NCBI GenBank assembly: GCA_033064195.1
Contig: JARBJD010000118.1
Coordinates: 62,001-126,000 of the forward strand
Length of the DNA: 64,000 nt
Reading direction: 5' to 3'
Source of the DNA: Blattamonas nauphoetae
Lineage: Eukaryota; Preaxostyla; Oxymonadida
The notes under the pieces are model-generated. The model saw nothing but the letters and a program-made list of their open reading frames with translations. It did not search any database and was not told the origin of the DNA. Of the stretch, positions 34,920-45,370 are shown one piece after another. A program made the translations under genes and the position numbers. Positions within the stretch are counted from its first letter, which is position 1. Each line of letters begins with the position of its first letter.

Positions 34920-35225
34920 ATTTGGGTCAGAATTTCAGACATCATTACAAAGTCCGAGGATTCAAATCAAAAAACGAGTCTCTTTCTACGTGCCAGTCTC
35001 TGGCCTGGTTTCAAGAGAATGACGTTGAATGATGTCTCCAAACTAGTCTTTGAGAATGGACAATGAGTATCTCTGCTGTATGATGAGTTTCAAAAGTTCG
35101 ACCGCGTTCAACAAGAAACAAATAGATCTATATTCCCACGGCTCGATCATCAATCACCATCATGTTGTTCAAACAACTTGGGTCAGAATTTTTGACATCA
35201 TTCAAAAGCCTGACTGTCACAAACA
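34920..35225 (+). repeat. Degenerate relatives of the 220-bp MITE
   Basis: TTTGGGTCAGAATTTCAGAC near 34925 and TTGGGTCAGAATTTTTGACA near 35181 each begin like the MITE end. Internal segments (AACGAGTCTC, GAATGACGTTGAATGATGTC) also match with many differences. These are older copies of the same repeat. Confidence 0.65.
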
Positions 35226-35477
35226 AAATATGAAATTGACCACTCTTGCCTCAACTTAATTTCTGATATCATTTCTAGAGCTATGTCAAGGGTGATCAAG
35301 TTGGTTTATTATCCACGACAGTCCATTTTTGAATAATGTCGAAAATTATGCCCCCTTCGTCTAGAGATAGGGTTTTGACAAAAAAGTGAGTTTTCCATCA
35401 TCTCAGAAATGATTCGAACTCTGAAAAAGTGTCGTGTTCTGTCTTATTTCTCAAAATAATGGACTGTCGATTCCATC

Positions 35478-35697
35478 TGGGTGAGAATTTTTGATGTCAT
35501 AAAAAAGTTCGAATCCACATCATCGAAACTCGTCTCATCACACAGGAGAGACAGATATTGTTCATACTTGGATATTCGTTGGAGACACCATTCAACGTCT
35601 TTATCGTGAAACCAGTCCAGATACTGGCTCGATGGACAAGTCTCGTTTTTTGATGCGAGTCCTCGAACTTTTTTATGATGTCAAAAATCCCGACCCA
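35478..35697 (-). mobile_element. 220-bp MITE, copy 2 (inverted)
   Basis: As read, an exact inverted copy of 30010-30229, with a different apparent 2-bp duplication (TC). The two copies therefore arose by separate insertions or one by copying. Confidence 0.85.
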
Positions 35698-35755
35698 TCT
35701 GTGTCGAGGAAAGTGAGTCAGATCATCTTTCAGAGTGGAGTGATCAGAATATAAA

Positions 35756-36045
35756 ATGGAAAACGAAACGTACCAGTCTTGTCAGAGTTTAGTCGAATGT
35801 CTCGAGAACGACGTTGAATGGTATCTGAAGAGAATTTTTGAGATTATTGAAAAGTTCGAGAATCCGAATGATAAAACAAGACGAATCCCTCTTGTCAATT
35901 GTTTGTCTTATTTCACGAAAACAACGATGAATGATGTCTCACGCGAATCTTTGAGAATGGATAATGCCCGTCTCGACTGTGTGATGAGACGAGATTCGAC
36001 AATAGCTGGAATAACTATTCTCTGATTTCAAACAGTCTCACCCAC
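35756..36045 (+). repeat. Degenerate MITE-related sequence with an open frame
   Basis: Shares segments with the 220-bp MITE (AGAATTTTTGAGATTATTGA, GTGTGATGAGACGAG, ending in CTCACCCA). It keeps an 89-codon frame (35756-36025) whose residues RIFEIIEKFEN and DCVMRRDS parallel the MITE's reading RIFDIIKKFE-type and CVMRR. The MITE may derive from a coding exon, or the frame may be chance. Confidence 0.5.
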
Positions 36046-36500
36046 TTGTCACCATTGTCAGACTCTTGATACAGATCTGATCGATCACAGCTTTTTTGAT
36101 CACAACGTCGAGATCGCTGCTCACTTCACTTCCCTTGGTTCTCAATAGTTTCGAAATCCATGAGAGCAAGTGAAGCGGAAACAGGAATCAAAGAGTTCGA
36201 TTTAGCGCTGTTTTGGTCAATTCTCTCTTTTTACCCGCCAATTTCACGATCTCACAAACAATAGAGGCAATTACGGTGGAAATCCTTGTGATGAAATGAT
36301 CGATTGAATGAGTTCTGACAAAAAAATGAGACAGTTATTGAATCTCCAAAATAGGAGGTTGATCAGACCCAAAATTCGTTAGGTCTGTTCAGCTGATCAC
36401 AACTTTCGCCGTGTGATCAGACTGTTTCTAAGGTCTGCTCAAGACTTTCAGGTTGAATTCGAATCGAATAGAGCCAAGTTTGGACGTAAGTTTTTTTATC

Positions 36501-37559
36501 ATGGGGTCGACCATACTCTTTTTTCTCTTCAAGTCGATCCTCATGGAAATTGATCGGGAGGCTCCTCAATCTGATTATCTTCCCATTTTTCTCAATTCTG
36601 ATGCGGCTTGTGAATGGTTTCTATCTCGATACGTCACAAACACTCACATTTGTGGTAAATGCCGTATTCCAACTCGACTATCACGAAAGAGAGATAGAAA
36701 TCCTTTTTGGGAATGCTCGAGATGCGGCAGAACACGTTCCGTCCTAACTGGGACAACATTTCAACACACAAACCTTGAAATCGGCAAAATTCTCGCAATC
36801 TTGTTATTTCTGTGGACAGGTGTGACAGCTCGGCACACCTCGGTTCTTTTGCATGTTGGAGAAGACACCATTGGGTATTGGCGGAGTTTGATTCGGTGCG
36901 TCTGTGTACAAGTCTGGAACGAAAAGCAAGAAATGTTGGGTGGGGAAGGGCGAGTGGTAGAAATCGACGAGGCAATCTGGAGAAGACGAAAATATCATAG
37001 GGGGAGAGCAAAGAAACAGATATGGATATTTGGGGGAATTGAGAGAAATGAAGGAGGAAGAAAGGGCAGGAGTTTTGTTACAATAGTCCGGCATCGGAAC
37101 CAATCAACTTTAATTCCTATTATTCAGCAAAAAATTCGACCCGGAACTCTCATTATTAGCGATGAATGGAAAGCGTACGACTGTTTAAAGGATCTAGGAT
37201 ATACACATCAAACCGTCTGCCATAAGCGCAATTTCGTAGATCCAACCACTGGTGCATGTACAAATCACATAGAAAGTATGTGGTCTCAACTGCGAAATTA
37301 TCTACCTCGTTATGGGGTCAGAAAGCGTTTTTTGATAGATTATTTAGCTCAATGGCTCGTACGACAACATTCATTGCTAACTTTCGAGGAGGTGGTCGGA
37401 CTGGTGCTGCACTATAAACCAGACAGGTCGGGAAGCGAAGATGAGTGGAACAGTTCGTCTGAGGAGATCCCGGAACTGAGGGACATCCAGGCGGACACCA
37501 GCGTGGAGGAGGAATCTGATGGGGCCGGCGATGGCGCGTCGGCTTCTGATTATTCATAA
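36501..37559 (+). CDS. Merlin/IS1016-type DDE transposase
   Basis: The frame has a Cys-x2-Cys pair (ICGKC) and a second (CSRCG), forming an N-terminal zinc ribbon. The catalytic core follows. The first Asp is in VVEIDEAIW, followed by the family hallmark RKYHRGR; WIFGGIER comes next. The second Asp is in LIISDEWKAYDCLKDLGY, and the Glu is in TNHIESMWSQLR, preceded by HKRNFVDPTTGACTNHIE. These match the IS1595/IS1016 group and its eukaryotic Merlin relatives. ATG 36543 (MEIDREAP) is an equally good start; 36501 adds 14 hydrophobic residues. The Glu/Ser-rich tail (EEIPELRDIQADTSVEEE) is unusual. The gene is intact and lies ~4.5 kb from the right end of the 21-kb element. No separate inverted repeats were seen close around it, which favours its belonging to the large element. 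Confidence 0.92.
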   Translation: MGSTILFFLFKSILMEIDREAPQSDYLPIFLNSDAACEWFLSRYVTNTHICGKCRIPTRLSRKRDRNPFWECSRCGRTRSVLTGTTFQHTNLEIGKILAILLFLWTGVTARHTSVLLHVGEDTIGYWRSLIRCVCVQVWNEKQEMLGGEGRVVEIDEAIWRRRKYHRGRAKKQIWIFGGIERNEGGRKGRSFVTIVRHRNQSTLIPIIQQKIRPGTLIISDEWKAYDCLKDLGYTHQTVCHKRNFVDPTTGACTNHIESMWSQLRNYLPRYGVRKRFLIDYLAQWLVRQHSLLTFEEVVGLVLHYKPDRSGSEDEWNSSSEEIPELRDIQADTSVEEESDGAGDGASASDYS

Positions 37560-39290
37560 GTCAGAAATTGTATCTCTCTTTTTTCCTCCTTGTTTTTAAG
37601 CATTTGCATCTGCCACAACCAACTCGTCACAACCAGCGAAATACCTTTCACTCTTCAAAAACAGACAACGGGATGCAACATTCTGTTCACTTTTAGTCAA
37701 CTCGGCATGAATTACTTCATGATTTGACGTTTGGTCATGTCAGTCCATTCTTCATCCACCATTCTCGTCTACCAGCCAAGAAAACAGGACAAATCAAAGT
37801 ATCATCATTCTCAGGCCTCATACAATTGTATCTTTGCTCCTTGCGACTCTAAAGTTTTATTATCATCCTCTATCGCAAGCTGAAATTGTGAACCAGACTT
37901 ATTCGCAGACACTTGCGAATGATGCGTCAGTGCTTCATCAGCTCATCTCGACAAACTCAGGAAGCGGCAGCCTCTAACACAGTGCTCCTCTCACAGGAGG
38001 TCTGTCTATTCAGTCAAAAGCACAAGCCTAGCAAATTCATTCCCCAGTCGTAGAATCGAAGAATCTAACTGCTCTGGAATTGGCTCAACTTGACCTCCTC
38101 CGTTTTGCTAACGAGCACACAAACAAGATATCGTCGTCTCGGACGTGAGCGGATTTGTGGGACTTTATGTCAGCAACCGTCCAACGACTGCGAACGGCCG
38201 ACTTCAGACTGTTTATGCAGACCATCGACAGAATATTCTCGCCGCTCTCGTTTGTGCTGGCTGGGCGTATGAGAAAGGCCGGACGCGTGCTGATTGCCGG
38301 AATCGCAGTCGATCTATCCAGTGTAGAACGGACAGCTGATATCCAGCGCTTTCACTGCTTTTTCAAGATCCCCTTTCTTCATCCCCTTCACAATACCTCA
38401 GCCTTGTCCGATAAACGTTCTCACAAGCGCTGACCACATTCAACTCAATCATCCCAATCAACGCAATTCCCTCATGTGTCCTAACGAACCTTATCATCCT
38501 TCAACAATTCGGACCTGTCTCACGCAACACTCACCCTCCTGTTTCCCTCGTTCAATGGATACAGCCGCTAATCGGAGATTCTCATTCGACGAAAGAATCG
38601 AAACTGACGATAGCGTATGAAGTGGTCACAACAGCACTAGGCAAGACCGAAATCGAAAAAAAAGTACAACAAGTAACTGTATTGCGCACACTCCAAACCA
38701 TTCAGAACACTCTCTGCACAGTAATTGGTAGTTGCCTTCCTTGGCATTTCCTTCATGCCGCATCATTTGTCTGTAAAAGCTCCTGAGTCAGCTAGAAATC
38801 AAAAGATTCAAACCGAACACACTTTGACGATGCTAAAACACAGCTGATGAGAAAGGAAACTACCAATTTTTTTCTCTGCCTCAAGCGATTCTGGGGTTGC
38901 GGGATGAACTTCCAGAACCGTCTACCACCATTCAATCAATCATACGTCACAAGAAATACAATCTTTCGTTGACCATCTTCGTCAATCATCTTCCTCATCC
39001 ATTTTTGAACTCTTATGCTCATCCTTGTCGCAAATGTTACTCCAGGATTCGTACAATTGGACAACCGAAATCACCTCATTTGTATGTCTAGCTTTCTGTC
39101 TCGTTTATCAACAGTTCAGAACGAACGTGGGAATAACACCAGATTCTACCGTTCAATACAACAACTCTGCTTATCATTTCGCACCGCACAATTCAAGGTC
39201 TGTTTCAGCCTCATCTCTCACTGTCATTGCTTCATCTTCTTTGTTCTCAGAAATACATGATGCGTGGAAGGAGTATCAAGGTTGGGTGTT
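37560..39290. other. No gene recognised
   Basis: About 1.7 kb downstream of the transposase. Short plus-strand frames (for example at 38155-38433) are not supported by repeats or domains. It may be the decayed 5' part of the PUF-like gene that follows. Confidence 0.4.
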
Positions 39291-41840
39291 CAAAAAACTT
39301 GAAACATGCTGCCAACTGCACCCATCCACCAGGATTCGACGTCTACGGACAACCAATCGTGTTCAGCATCCATCATTCCCTCATTTTCTTCTTTTCAGTC
39401 TATCACTTCAGCCCAAACCACGAGCAGGTTCCCAACGATCCCATTTTCCGTCACATCAAATCAAACAGTCTCCATCTCACCTAAAACAATAAGCCCCACA
39501 ACTGGACAACCAGCAGTCATACACTCTACTTCCTGTTCAACGCAGATCGTTCCAACTTGAAGCCAACTTACAGAACGGAGATTATCAACCGCCAAACACC
39601 CTTCCAGGTGAAGACACCCACGCTTTCTCTCCCAACATGATCGGCGAACAATACTCTTATATCTCGTCGCGATCCATCTCACAAATCAGGACGTATTCAT
39701 CAAAGTCGGTGTCACCAACCTGGGAGTTGTCATCTGGTTCCTGTAGAAGTGTCCGAAGCGCTAATACAGCACGCGTACTGCTTCTTTGCCCAACAGTACC
39801 AATTTGGTCTGTATCTGCAAATGCATCAGCCCCACCAACAGGCACATCGGATCATCGCTCCCGTGCACATTGTTCAGGCTGGGATCCTGAGGTGTGTTCT
39901 TTTACTAGAAAATATCATTCCTGGCAGCTTCTGAGCCAGCAGTCCTCCATCAAGCTTCACCTCCAGATGCCAAACATCCCCAAAGTTGCCCACAATGCAC
40001 GTGAGTCCTCTACCAAGGCAAGACATCCCACATGGATACCATTTTCCCGGTTATCCTCAACAGTGTTCAGGCTCACATGTCCAGTCTTCTCGATCAGACC
40101 AATCCTCCGAGCCCCCATTCTTCAACTCCATCACTAAAACATACGATATCGATGCCTGAATTAACGGATTCATCTCCTCGGGCACGACAAATTGATAGCA
40201 CCCTCGTTCGTTTCATTGAGCAGAATGGAGAATACAATCTAGTCACTGTTTTTACAGAACCGAATTCCATCTCTCCATGTCAACAAGATCATGACCATGT
40301 GCAGACATTATCAACTCTCAGCCTGACACCGAGAATATTCTCAAGCGACACAGTTGATCCAGACCGACCACACGCACAAACAACAGGCCATCCCTCGCAA
40401 ATCGGTCAACCCATCTTTCTCAGCCAGCCCGAATCAAATAAATGACGATGACACTTGCGGTTCCCAATATCGTTTTTCAGATGCTGGCACACCACTGTTT
40501 GATGATCATGAGTCCACAGGAGAGCGACGTTCACGGACACTTCACCGATGTCTGCTTCAAGCAAAATGGAGAGTGACTCTGAAACAACACAAATATTTCC
40601 ACATCCAACCGACGATATGGGCAATGGTGAACGAAACAGGACTCCAACACTCCATCAAATTCAGCCAACAACACTCGCCAATCCTCAACCAACCATTGTT
40701 CCTTTGCCAAGCCTATCGACATCGGAACCGACAGTAACTGCACCAACTGTTGAAAAACGTTTTGTTCCTCGAATCAAGACGGGATCGCATCACCCAAAGC
40801 TTGCTACAGCGTCCCCTTCGACATCCCATCCCCACTCCCAATCTAGTCATTTGCATGATTTATCCACTCCCAAATATGTTTTCCCACCCCAACAAGGATC
40901 CAAATTCACAACACCATATTGCCCGCAAGACACTTCTCACTCTAAACTGCAAATCTCCTCTCCACAGCTCACACCCTCTTTCTCGTCAGCTCCAAACACA
41001 ATATCTTGGCCGCATCCAAAAAATACCCTTCAAGTCCCTTTTGGGCACCCTCCGCAACAAATCCCCCAATTTCATCCGCTCGTTATTCCGAAACAAACAT
41101 CATTTCATGTCACTCCGAACTACACCTCTCCAGCGATCTCCATTCTTCACCCTGTGAACGCCCACAACTTTAACGCTCTTCGGACACCAATTGACGTTGA
41201 TATTCAAGACCCATTCCGTTCTTTTTCAGCAGTTGTTGATCAAACCGAAACACTCCTCTCCTCCCAGCAATGGTGCCGATTTTATCAAGAAGTACTCACA
41301 AGCATCGAAGGACAGGACAAAGACGGTCGTGGGACGCGGGCAGACATGGTCATTCTCGCAGCGCGTGTGGGAATGTCAGCGGAATCCGTTTCGCTCCTCT
41401 CGCTCACTCTCCAACTGAGTTTCGCCGAAATTTGGCCGAAATTTGTGTTTTGATGTTCGGATCGCTTTGGACACTTTACCATGCAGATCTTAATCCACCT
41501 TTCGAGCAAAGATCTTCTCCGCCGATTTGGCAACCTCTTAACAGCATCTACAGCCTTCGAAATCTGTCTCCATCCATTCGGAACGCACTGCATCCAAGCT
41601 ATGATTGTTCGAGCCGGAGGAAACACCGATTTGGAGGCACAACTCGGACGTCATCTGTATGGACACGCCTTCCGTGTTTCAAGCGATAAAACAGGAATTC
41701 ACGTCATTTTGTGCATTCCTCTTGTTCGTGATCGCTTTTCTATCCTCAGCCTGTTGTTCCCGATACCGACTTTCTTCATTTTTCGTCACGTCGATATTCT
41801 CAACTTTATTCTTGCTCTGTTTCATTGTATCATCTCATGA
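39291..41840 (+). pseudogene. PUF (Pumilio)-like RNA-binding protein gene, decayed (cargo)
   Basis: The plus strand carries a long Ser/Thr/Pro/Gln-rich low-complexity region whose frame changes several times between 39306 and 40440. It then runs in one frame from 40548 (MSASSKMESDSETTQIF) to a TGA at 41451-41453. The same frame continues at once with SDRFGHFTMQILIHLSSKD, RRFGNLLTASTAFEICLHPF and GTHCIQAMI. This resembles Pumilio helical repeats (D-x-FG-x-x-x-x-Q..., HPFGTHCIQ...). PUF proteins bind 3' UTRs and usually have eight repeats; only two or three are visible. The low-complexity N-terminus also fits PUF proteins. The in-frame stop and frame shifts indicate a captured, decaying host gene. 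Family call moderate. Confidence 0.45.
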
Positions 41841-41884
41841 TTCATATTTGTGATTGTTGGTACTAGAAATTTGTGTAATGGTGT

Positions 41885-42046
41885 GTTTTCATGCAATGAG
41901 TTTGATCGAACAGTAATTTTTTAGTTTGTGTCTGTAAGTCGAAAACCCGGTCTCAAATAGATGTATGCTTCCAGAATCACTGCGAAGTGCAATGTTATAG
42001 AACAGCTGTTGAAATATTGGAGGGGGGCACGGGGTCGGATTATGCC
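41885..42046 (-). repeat. Right terminal inverted repeat of the 21-kb element (162 bp)
   Basis: Inverted copy of 21019-21180, ending in GGATTATGCC and followed by the duplicated GAGCTTCC (42047-42054). Confidence 0.95.
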
Positions 42047-44984
42047 GAGCTTCCTCCCAGAAGCATGGTGTGTCTGCAGGTTGGTCCCCATCCCGAAGGC
42101 GAATGGAAAACTTCGACCCATAGCGGTGCAACACACACTCAGGAAAGCAATGGCTCGGATGCTACTGATCCGAAACAAGAAATGGTTTGAGGAGAGGACA
42201 GCGAAGAGACAGAAGGGAGTGAACACTCCCTTGGGGAGGAACAGGATCATAAGTAGAGTGGAAGAAAGACTAGACTCAGCGATTGAAGAAGGCGGAGACG
42301 TGTATATCGCAGCGCTGGACCTCAGCAATGCATACCAGAATGTAAAAAGGCAGCTGCTCCTCAACAAAGTCACTGAAGACCCCAACCACGACCCAGAACT
42401 CGCACACTTTCTGAAACTTTCCTTCGAACAAGAAACGCTCGTGCTGGACATGAAAGGGCAGAGTTCTGTCATCCCAAACACAAGAGGCGTGCAGCAAGGA
42501 TGCCCCCTCTCGCCATCACTGTTCGGACTTTACCTCACTGAGCCAATGGAAGAGGCAGAGAAACATGGAGCAGAAGTGTGGGCCTACCTGGACGACACTG
42601 TCATCATCGCAAACTCTCAGAGACAACTGGAAAAGACAGTTTCAACTCTACACACTTCACTCATCGCACACAACCTCTGCATCAACCCAAGCAAGACTGA
42701 GATGATAATAATTGAGAAAGGAAGAATCGTGAAGGAGACGAGAACGATCTTGGGAAGCGAAGTGGAGACGAAGGAATCGTACAAACTGCTGGGCTCGTTG
42801 ATCACGAGAGACCAAAAGAAGAGAGACGAGTTCTTCGAAGAAAGGATAAACAGAATCAAGTCAATCCTCCCCCTCGCAAAGGAACTCAGCCACCAAGCAC
42901 ACCTCCACCTGATCAGACAAGCGCTGTTCACCAAACCCATACATCTCCTCAGTTCAATGAGGATCACACGTGACGCACTGGTGAGAGCAGACGAAATGAT
43001 CACCGACCATATCGCATCCATCTTCGAGATCCCTCCTGACCGCCACTTCCTAATCTTTCAACCCATCAAAAAAGGAGGACTAGGAATGCCGTCCTTTGTG
43101 AGGACAGCTGACACAGCCCTTCTTTGCACGCAAGGCTCAATAGACCCAACACTATGGGACATCGATGCAGTGACGGAAGAGAGAGCGAGACAGAGGGACC
43201 AGTCCGGAAACGAAAGCAGCTTTGGAGCAAGGAAAGCAGCAGAACAGATGCTCTTGCAACTGACAGAGGAGGAGAGAAAGGCAGGAGCGAAGGGACAGAA
43301 AGAATTAAGAGGAATCTTTGAAGAGAGAGAGAAGAGGAACGAAATCAATCTACTCCCAACATACCAACAGAACCGACACAAAGTTATTGAGGATGGAATC
43401 AGCCAAAGATGGCTGAACATCCTCCCCAAGGACAGATACCACAAACTCAACAACCATTCAGTTGTCACCTCACTCGACCATCTCCTCCTCAAGAACCCGC
43501 TCTCATGGGACATCGTGGCTGGAGTGAAAGAAGAAGAGGACCAAGAGGAGGAAAGTGAAAGAAGACAGAATGTGGGAAAGAAAAAAGGGAAGATCAAACC
43601 GAAATGCCCTCTGTGTCTGGGGGAGATGAGGAAAGATCACGCGGGATGCTGCTCCATCAACGGAGCGACCCGAACCGCACGACATTCCGCAATCAAACAT
43701 CTTTTGACCCAAACACTCAAGGAGATCCCCTCCTTGAATGCAAGAACAGAGCAGAAAATGGGGAGAGACGATGAGAAGGAAGAGAACATACCTGAGACAA
43801 TCGCAGACATCTCCATCTCACTCACCACTTCACACCTTTCTCATTCCTTCATCAAGTTGCTCGCACACAACGAAGACAAAGGGAGAGTGGTAGAGTTTGG
43901 CCTGGATTTGGTGGTTTGTCAAGACTTCACGAGCAGAACATCAGGCAGACTAGAGAACACAAGAGGGAGAGTAGAAGAAGGAGAAAGGAAGAAGAAGAGG
44001 AAGTATGAGAGAACAAACCAAGAGAAGACAATCATTGGGATTGGAATGAGCGACAATGGCATCCTGGGACCAAACGCAGAGTCCTTCTTCGACTTTATCC
44101 GTGTGCTCGCGAAAGAACAGCGTGTTACGAATCCGATCCCAGCTTTCCTCACCAAATACACCATCATTACCGAAATGACCCGAAGTCACATGGAAGCACA
44201 ATACGTAAGAACAGTGGAGAGACTGAGAAAGAAAGAGGAAGAGAGGAAACAGGAAAGAAGCATGACAACCTTGGAGAACGAAGCACTCAATCTGATGCTG
44301 CAGATCGATCCTGGGTCGATCCCCAGAACATCCACCCTTCACCTCACCAACACCACCCCCACCATTCCACAACATTTAGTTCTCACCAACGCTTACCCAT
44401 CATTCAGTTCGACCCAACCTTTACGTTCAACACAACATTACACTCCCTCCCCATCCAACAACCTCCCCATCCTTCCTACACCGTCTTCACTCCTCCAACT
44501 CCACAATCACTCACCTTTGAGACACACAAACCCAACTTGTACTCTAGGAAGTGAGAAGGAGAGGAGCGAGAAGAGACAAACAGGAGAAGAGGATCCGAGA
44601 GAAGACAGAACTCAGAAGAAGCGAGAGGAATGGAAGAAAAGGGACGAAGAGGAAGAGAAGAAGGAAGCAGACATCGGCTCTGACGCGAAGGAGAAGGCAG
44701 ACAGAGCTGCAGAGAGAACGAAGAAAGAAGTACAAGAAGAAAAAAGGCCAACAAGTAAGATCCCAACCGGTCCATCCGAAAGACAGCCGCAACCACCACT
44801 CACTTCACTTCATAATCTTCATTTTCAACTCTCAAACTCATCCAACCCCACTATCCTCTCATCTCTTCTCACTCAGGAAACCAAAGAAGACCGGAACAAC
44901 AGCGGGCAGAGAGACAAAAGAGGAGAGGGAAAGAAGGAGAGCGAAAAGAATAGTCTAGAGCGAACAACGGAAGCAGAAGAATAA
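42047..44984 (+). CDS. LINE copy B protein, C-terminal part: RT, zinc finger, possible restriction-like endonuclease
   Basis: Open from the insertion point to TAA 44982-44984. RT motifs: LPEAWCVCRLVPIPKANGKL (fingers), ALDLSNAYQNV (motif A, with the extra A that copy A lacks), RGVQQGCPLSPSLFGLY (motif B) and AYLDDTVI (motif C). A thumb region follows, then KCPLC-x8-H-x2-CC with RTARHSAIKHLL. After it come GRVVEFGLDLVVCQDF and, further on, KYTIITEMTRSH. This order (RT, CCHC-type finger, acidic strand, later Lys) is that of LINEs with a restriction-like endonuclease such as R2, CRE and NeSL. I assign the endonuclease tentatively because the PD..D/E-x-K residues are not clear-cut. The last ~180 residues are Pro/Ser/Thr-rich then Lys/Glu-rich. 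Confidence 0.88.
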
Positions 44985-45068
44985 AACAAACAGAAAAACT
45001 CAACAACCTCTTCATTTGTTTTTGTTTTTACCCATTTCGCAAGCCTCAGAACACTTCAGATGACAGAC
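42047..45068 (+). mobile_element. LINE copy B, right part
   Basis: Continuation of copy B after the 21-kb insertion, from the duplicated GAGCTTCC to the 3' end CAGATGACAGAC. It is nearly identical to copy A over the same stretch but without the Tc1-like insertion, and therefore shows that element's empty site at about 44540. Confidence 0.92.
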
Positions 45069-45084
45069 ATTCCCGGCTTGGACG
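45069..45084 (+). repeat. tRNA-Asp 3'-end fragment at the B/C junction
   Basis: The same ATTCCCGGCTTGGACG as at 6986-7001, directly after the 3' end of copy B. Confidence 0.9.
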
Positions 45085-45370
45085 CTTTTTGCCTTTTTGC
45101 ACCCCTTTTTGCACTCCCCGCGCTCTAACTAATCTTTTCCTTTTGTTTTATCGTTTCTGGTCCCACGGGAGACAAGCGATCGGCCGATTCACTCACGCAC
45201 AACTATTCGAGAAAACTGTTGATCATTCTGATCGCACGCCAGACACCCACTATGGCTGTGTTCCTACTTTTCAACCTAATCCCCCCACTCATCCAAGCAC
45301 TCTTGTGAATCTGAACTCCTCTTTTTTTGGATCAACACCCTCCGACACCCTCCCTGCCACCAAACAGTTG

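Larger units (their letters stand above)
21019..42046 (+). mobile_element. Giant 21-kb Merlin-like DNA transposon with cargo
   Basis: A 21,028-bp insertion inside the RT region of LINE copy B. Copy A gives the empty site AAAAGAGCTTCCTCCC. Here GAGCTTCC occurs on both sides (21011-21018 and 42047-42054), an 8-bp duplication. The ends are 162-bp inverted repeats starting GGCATAATCC. The interior encodes a Merlin/IS1016-type transposase at 36501-37559, and 8-bp duplications are what Merlin elements make. The other ~19 kb is cargo: decayed coiled-coil and beta-helix genes, a PUF-like gene, a nested 4.7-kb element, two 220-bp MITEs and a tandem repeat. Known Merlin elements are only a few kilobases long. 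That this transposase moved the whole unit is an inference from the TSD length and its position inside the repeats. Confidence 0.85.

Noticed and set aside
21019-42046. Large size and a possible 6-bp duplication (AGCTTC) could suggest a Polinton-like element
   Set aside because: No polymerase B, integrase, capsid or packaging genes are visible. With the inverted repeat trimmed by one base at each end the duplication is a perfect 8 bp, and the only enzyme inside is a Merlin transposase.
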